Shown in pieces: positions 62,666 to 64,000 of a stretch of 64,000 bases of DNA. Origin of the DNA: Gemmobacter lanyuensis (lineage in GTDB: Bacteria > Pseudomonadota > Alphaproteobacteria > Rhodobacterales > Rhodobacteraceae); contig NZ_BMYQ01000001.1 in assembly GCF_014652355.1 (NCBI RefSeq), positions 432,180 to 496,179 of the forward strand, read 5' to 3'. The translations under genes were made by a program, and so were the position numbers. The notes under the pieces were generated by a model that saw only the letters and a program-made list of their open reading frames with translations, searched no databases and was not told where the DNA came from. Position 1 is the first letter of the stretch. Each line of letters begins with the position of its first letter.

Positions 62666-62788
62666 GGGGCGTCTCCTCTGGTTGGTCTGCCGACCCTACC
62701 CTTCGGTGACGCCTTCGTGTAAAAGTTTTACGACAGATTTACGACACAAGCGTCGGGGAAAGGCACTGCGCCACCCCCTGACGCTGCG

Positions 62789-63460
62789 TCAGATCAGCCC
62801 CAGATCCTCGCAGAGCGACACGGCCTGGGTGCGGTTCTTGGCGCCCAGTTTGGCAAAGATCGACCGGATATGCATCTTGACGGTGGTTTCCGGCGCATCG
62901 ATTTCAGCCGCGATCTCGCGGTTCATCAGCCCCGCGCGGATCAGGTTCAGGATCTTGACCTCATATTGGCCAAGACTTTCGGTTGGCGCCCGCCGCGCCA
63001 CCGGAGCGGTCCCTGCAGAGGCGAAGATGCGCGGGGGCACAAAGACCTCGCCTGCCGCCATGAACTGCACGGCGCTGACGAAAGACCGCAGCGGCATGGA
63101 TTTCAGGATGACCCCCATCCCCCCTGCGTCGATCACCGAAAGCATCGCGGCCTTGTCGACCTCATTGGCCAGGATCGCGACCCCGGTCGAGGATGCGAAG
63201 ATCGGCAAGCGCAACAGCGCCTGAGCGCATTTCGGGGTAAACTTTTCATAACCGATCAGGGCGAGATCCGGCTTCGTCTCGGCGATGACCCGTTCAATTT
63301 GCGGCAGACCATCGGGCTGCAACAGGCGGATTTCGCCATGATCGGCGAAATGCAGCATCAACAGATCGACAAGCAGTTGATTTTCCTCGATCAGCAGGAT
63401 CGAAGTTGCTTTGGGCGACGGATCGCGGGGCGACTGCTTTACGGTCCAGATCGAAGGCAT
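62789..63460 (-). CDS. NarL/FixJ-type response regulator with degenerate receiver
   Basis: A 223-aa protein with a receiver-like N-terminal domain (residues 18-140) and a LuxR-type HTH at the C-terminus ('SLGQYEVKILNLIRAGLMNREIAAEIDAPETTVKMHIRSIFAKLGAKNRTQAVSL'). The acidic pair is present ('SILLIEENQLLVDLL') and the Lys in 'MGVILKSMPL' too, but the phospho-acceptor Asp of the third strand is replaced: 'KPDLALIGYEKF' has Gly there. It cannot be phosphorylated in the normal way. No histidine kinase adjoins it; the target is unknown. Confidence 0.87.
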   Translation of the reverse strand: MPSIWTVKQSPRDPSPKATSILLIEENQLLVDLLMLHFADHGEIRLLQPDGLPQIERVIAETKPDLALIGYEKFTPKCAQALLRLPIFASSTGVAILANEVDKAAMLSVIDAGGMGVILKSMPLRSFVSAVQFMAAGEVFVPPRIFASAGTAPVARRAPTESLGQYEVKILNLIRAGLMNREIAAEIDAPETTVKMHIRSIFAKLGAKNRTQAVSLCEDLGLI

Positions 63461-63626
63461 TGTGACGCACGTCCTCTGTATCGAAGGTGCGTGGAGAAAT
63501 GTTATAGATGTCCTGCGGCCACAAGTTATCCAGATGGTAAATTTTTGGCAGAGGATAGGCCTGCATACCTGCTGTGCGGCAAATATATCCTTTCAGACAT
63601 ATCCAAGGGTTTAGCTTGCCGCAGCG

Positions 63627-64000
63627 TCAGACACAACGTGACCAGTTTTGCATCAACTGGATCAAACCCTCTGTCGTGTCCGGCAAGGGCGCACCCTGGG
63701 GCAGCAGGCCGTGGGCCCGTGCAGCAAGGGCGATCTGCAACAAAAGGGGTTGGCGCAGATGAACCTGCGCCAGAAGCGCGGGATTTGAAAGGATCTCTGT
63801 CGCCTCGCCCTGAGCGATGACCGCCCCATCGTGAAAAAGCGCAACGTCATCCGCAAGCCGATGGGCCAGGTCCACATCATGCGTCGAAAAGACCAGCGTC
63901 ATGCCATCTGCGGACAGACGCTCCAGCAGTGTGATCAGGTCTTCGGTCGCGCGATGGTCAAGCCCCGCGGTCGGTTCATCCAGCAGCAATATCTGCGGCT
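63627..64000 (-). CDS. ABC transporter ATPase, C-terminal part (CbiO/EcfA-like), cut by window edge
   Basis: Only about 124 residues lie in the window; the gene continues beyond 64000 and lacks its Walker A and signature motifs here. The visible part starts with Walker B ('PQILLLDEPTAGLDHRATEDLI'), then the switch His in 'TLVFSTHDVDLAHRLADDVALFHDGAVIAQG'. This wording is closest to CbiO/EcfA-type energy-coupling-factor ATPases for cobalt, nickel or biotin, such as those paired with CbiM/BioY. The assignment is moderate because the substrate-binding partner is outside. Confidence 0.75.
   Translation of the reverse strand, partial: PQILLLDEPTAGLDHRATEDLITLLERLSADGMTLVFSTHDVDLAHRLADDVALFHDGAVIAQGEATEILSNPALLAQVHLRQPLLLQIALAARAHGLLPQGAPLPDTTEGLIQLMQNWSRCV

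Overview
The window is chromosomal DNA of an alphaproteobacterium, most likely of the family Rhodobacteraceae (Rhodobacter/Paracoccus-like). GC content is high and gene packing is tight, with many ATGA stop/start overlaps. The order lptF-lptG-lptD-surA-pdxA-rsmA facing pepA-holC, the DUF4167, IalB and 'virulence factor' small proteins, and a stand-alone RamA-like corrinoid activator all fit that group. No phage, insertion sequence, integrase other than XerD, or CRISPR array is visible. I place the organism by protein resemblance only.

Layout. 1-6200: myo-inositol catabolism (RpiR-type regulator, iolC-DUF2090, iolD, iolE, iolB) with a palindromic operator in front of iolC. 6300-11950: PhoR-like kinase, nucleoside hydrolase, orphan ferric-iron binding protein, mazG, M20 amidohydrolase, small secreted protein. 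12066-16665: speB, DUF1499, prfA-prmC, DUF4167. 16693-24245 (minus): outer-membrane assembly operon lptF-lptG-lptD-surA followed by pdxA-rsmA. 24389-26897: pepA, holC, aspartic protease. 27134-28882: rpsB-tsf. 29231-35182: LuxR-type regulator, DAO-family oxidase, SulP transporter, rpe, BaiN-like flavoprotein. 35283-37341: two identical tRNA-Gln genes, then aroK-aroB. 37517-41490: two uncharacterised membrane or exported proteins, xerD, CorC-like transporter. 41491-44506: secreted CAP/RTX protein and a HerA-like ATPase.

44600-50700 is an envelope region: a candidate small RNA, IalB, an acyl carrier protein with a ketosynthase and LpxD, then a divergent L,D-transpeptidase / DUF882 pair. 50758-52667: rlmE and an Ppx/GppA phosphatase. 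52971-57436: methyl-group metabolism (small 'virulence factor' protein, MetF-like reductase, methyl-THF:corrinoid methyltransferase, RamA-like activator), which looks like part of a split B12-dependent methionine synthase. 57549-61860: tRNA-Gly, RidA, and the zwf-pgl-pgi operon behind a LacI-type palindrome. 61967-64000: MgtC, a response regulator without its phospho-acceptor aspartate, and a truncated ECF-type ATPase.

Most genes are core metabolism and envelope biogenesis. The most interesting unexplained signals are a free-standing small RNA unit at about 44.7 kb, an exact 45-bp hairpin repeat behind two stop codons (with a third diverged copy), four perfect-length 36-bp tandem units inside the DUF4167 gene, three convergent gene pairs whose stop codons abut as TGATCA, and the methyl-transfer and ACP/ketosynthase/LpxD clusters.
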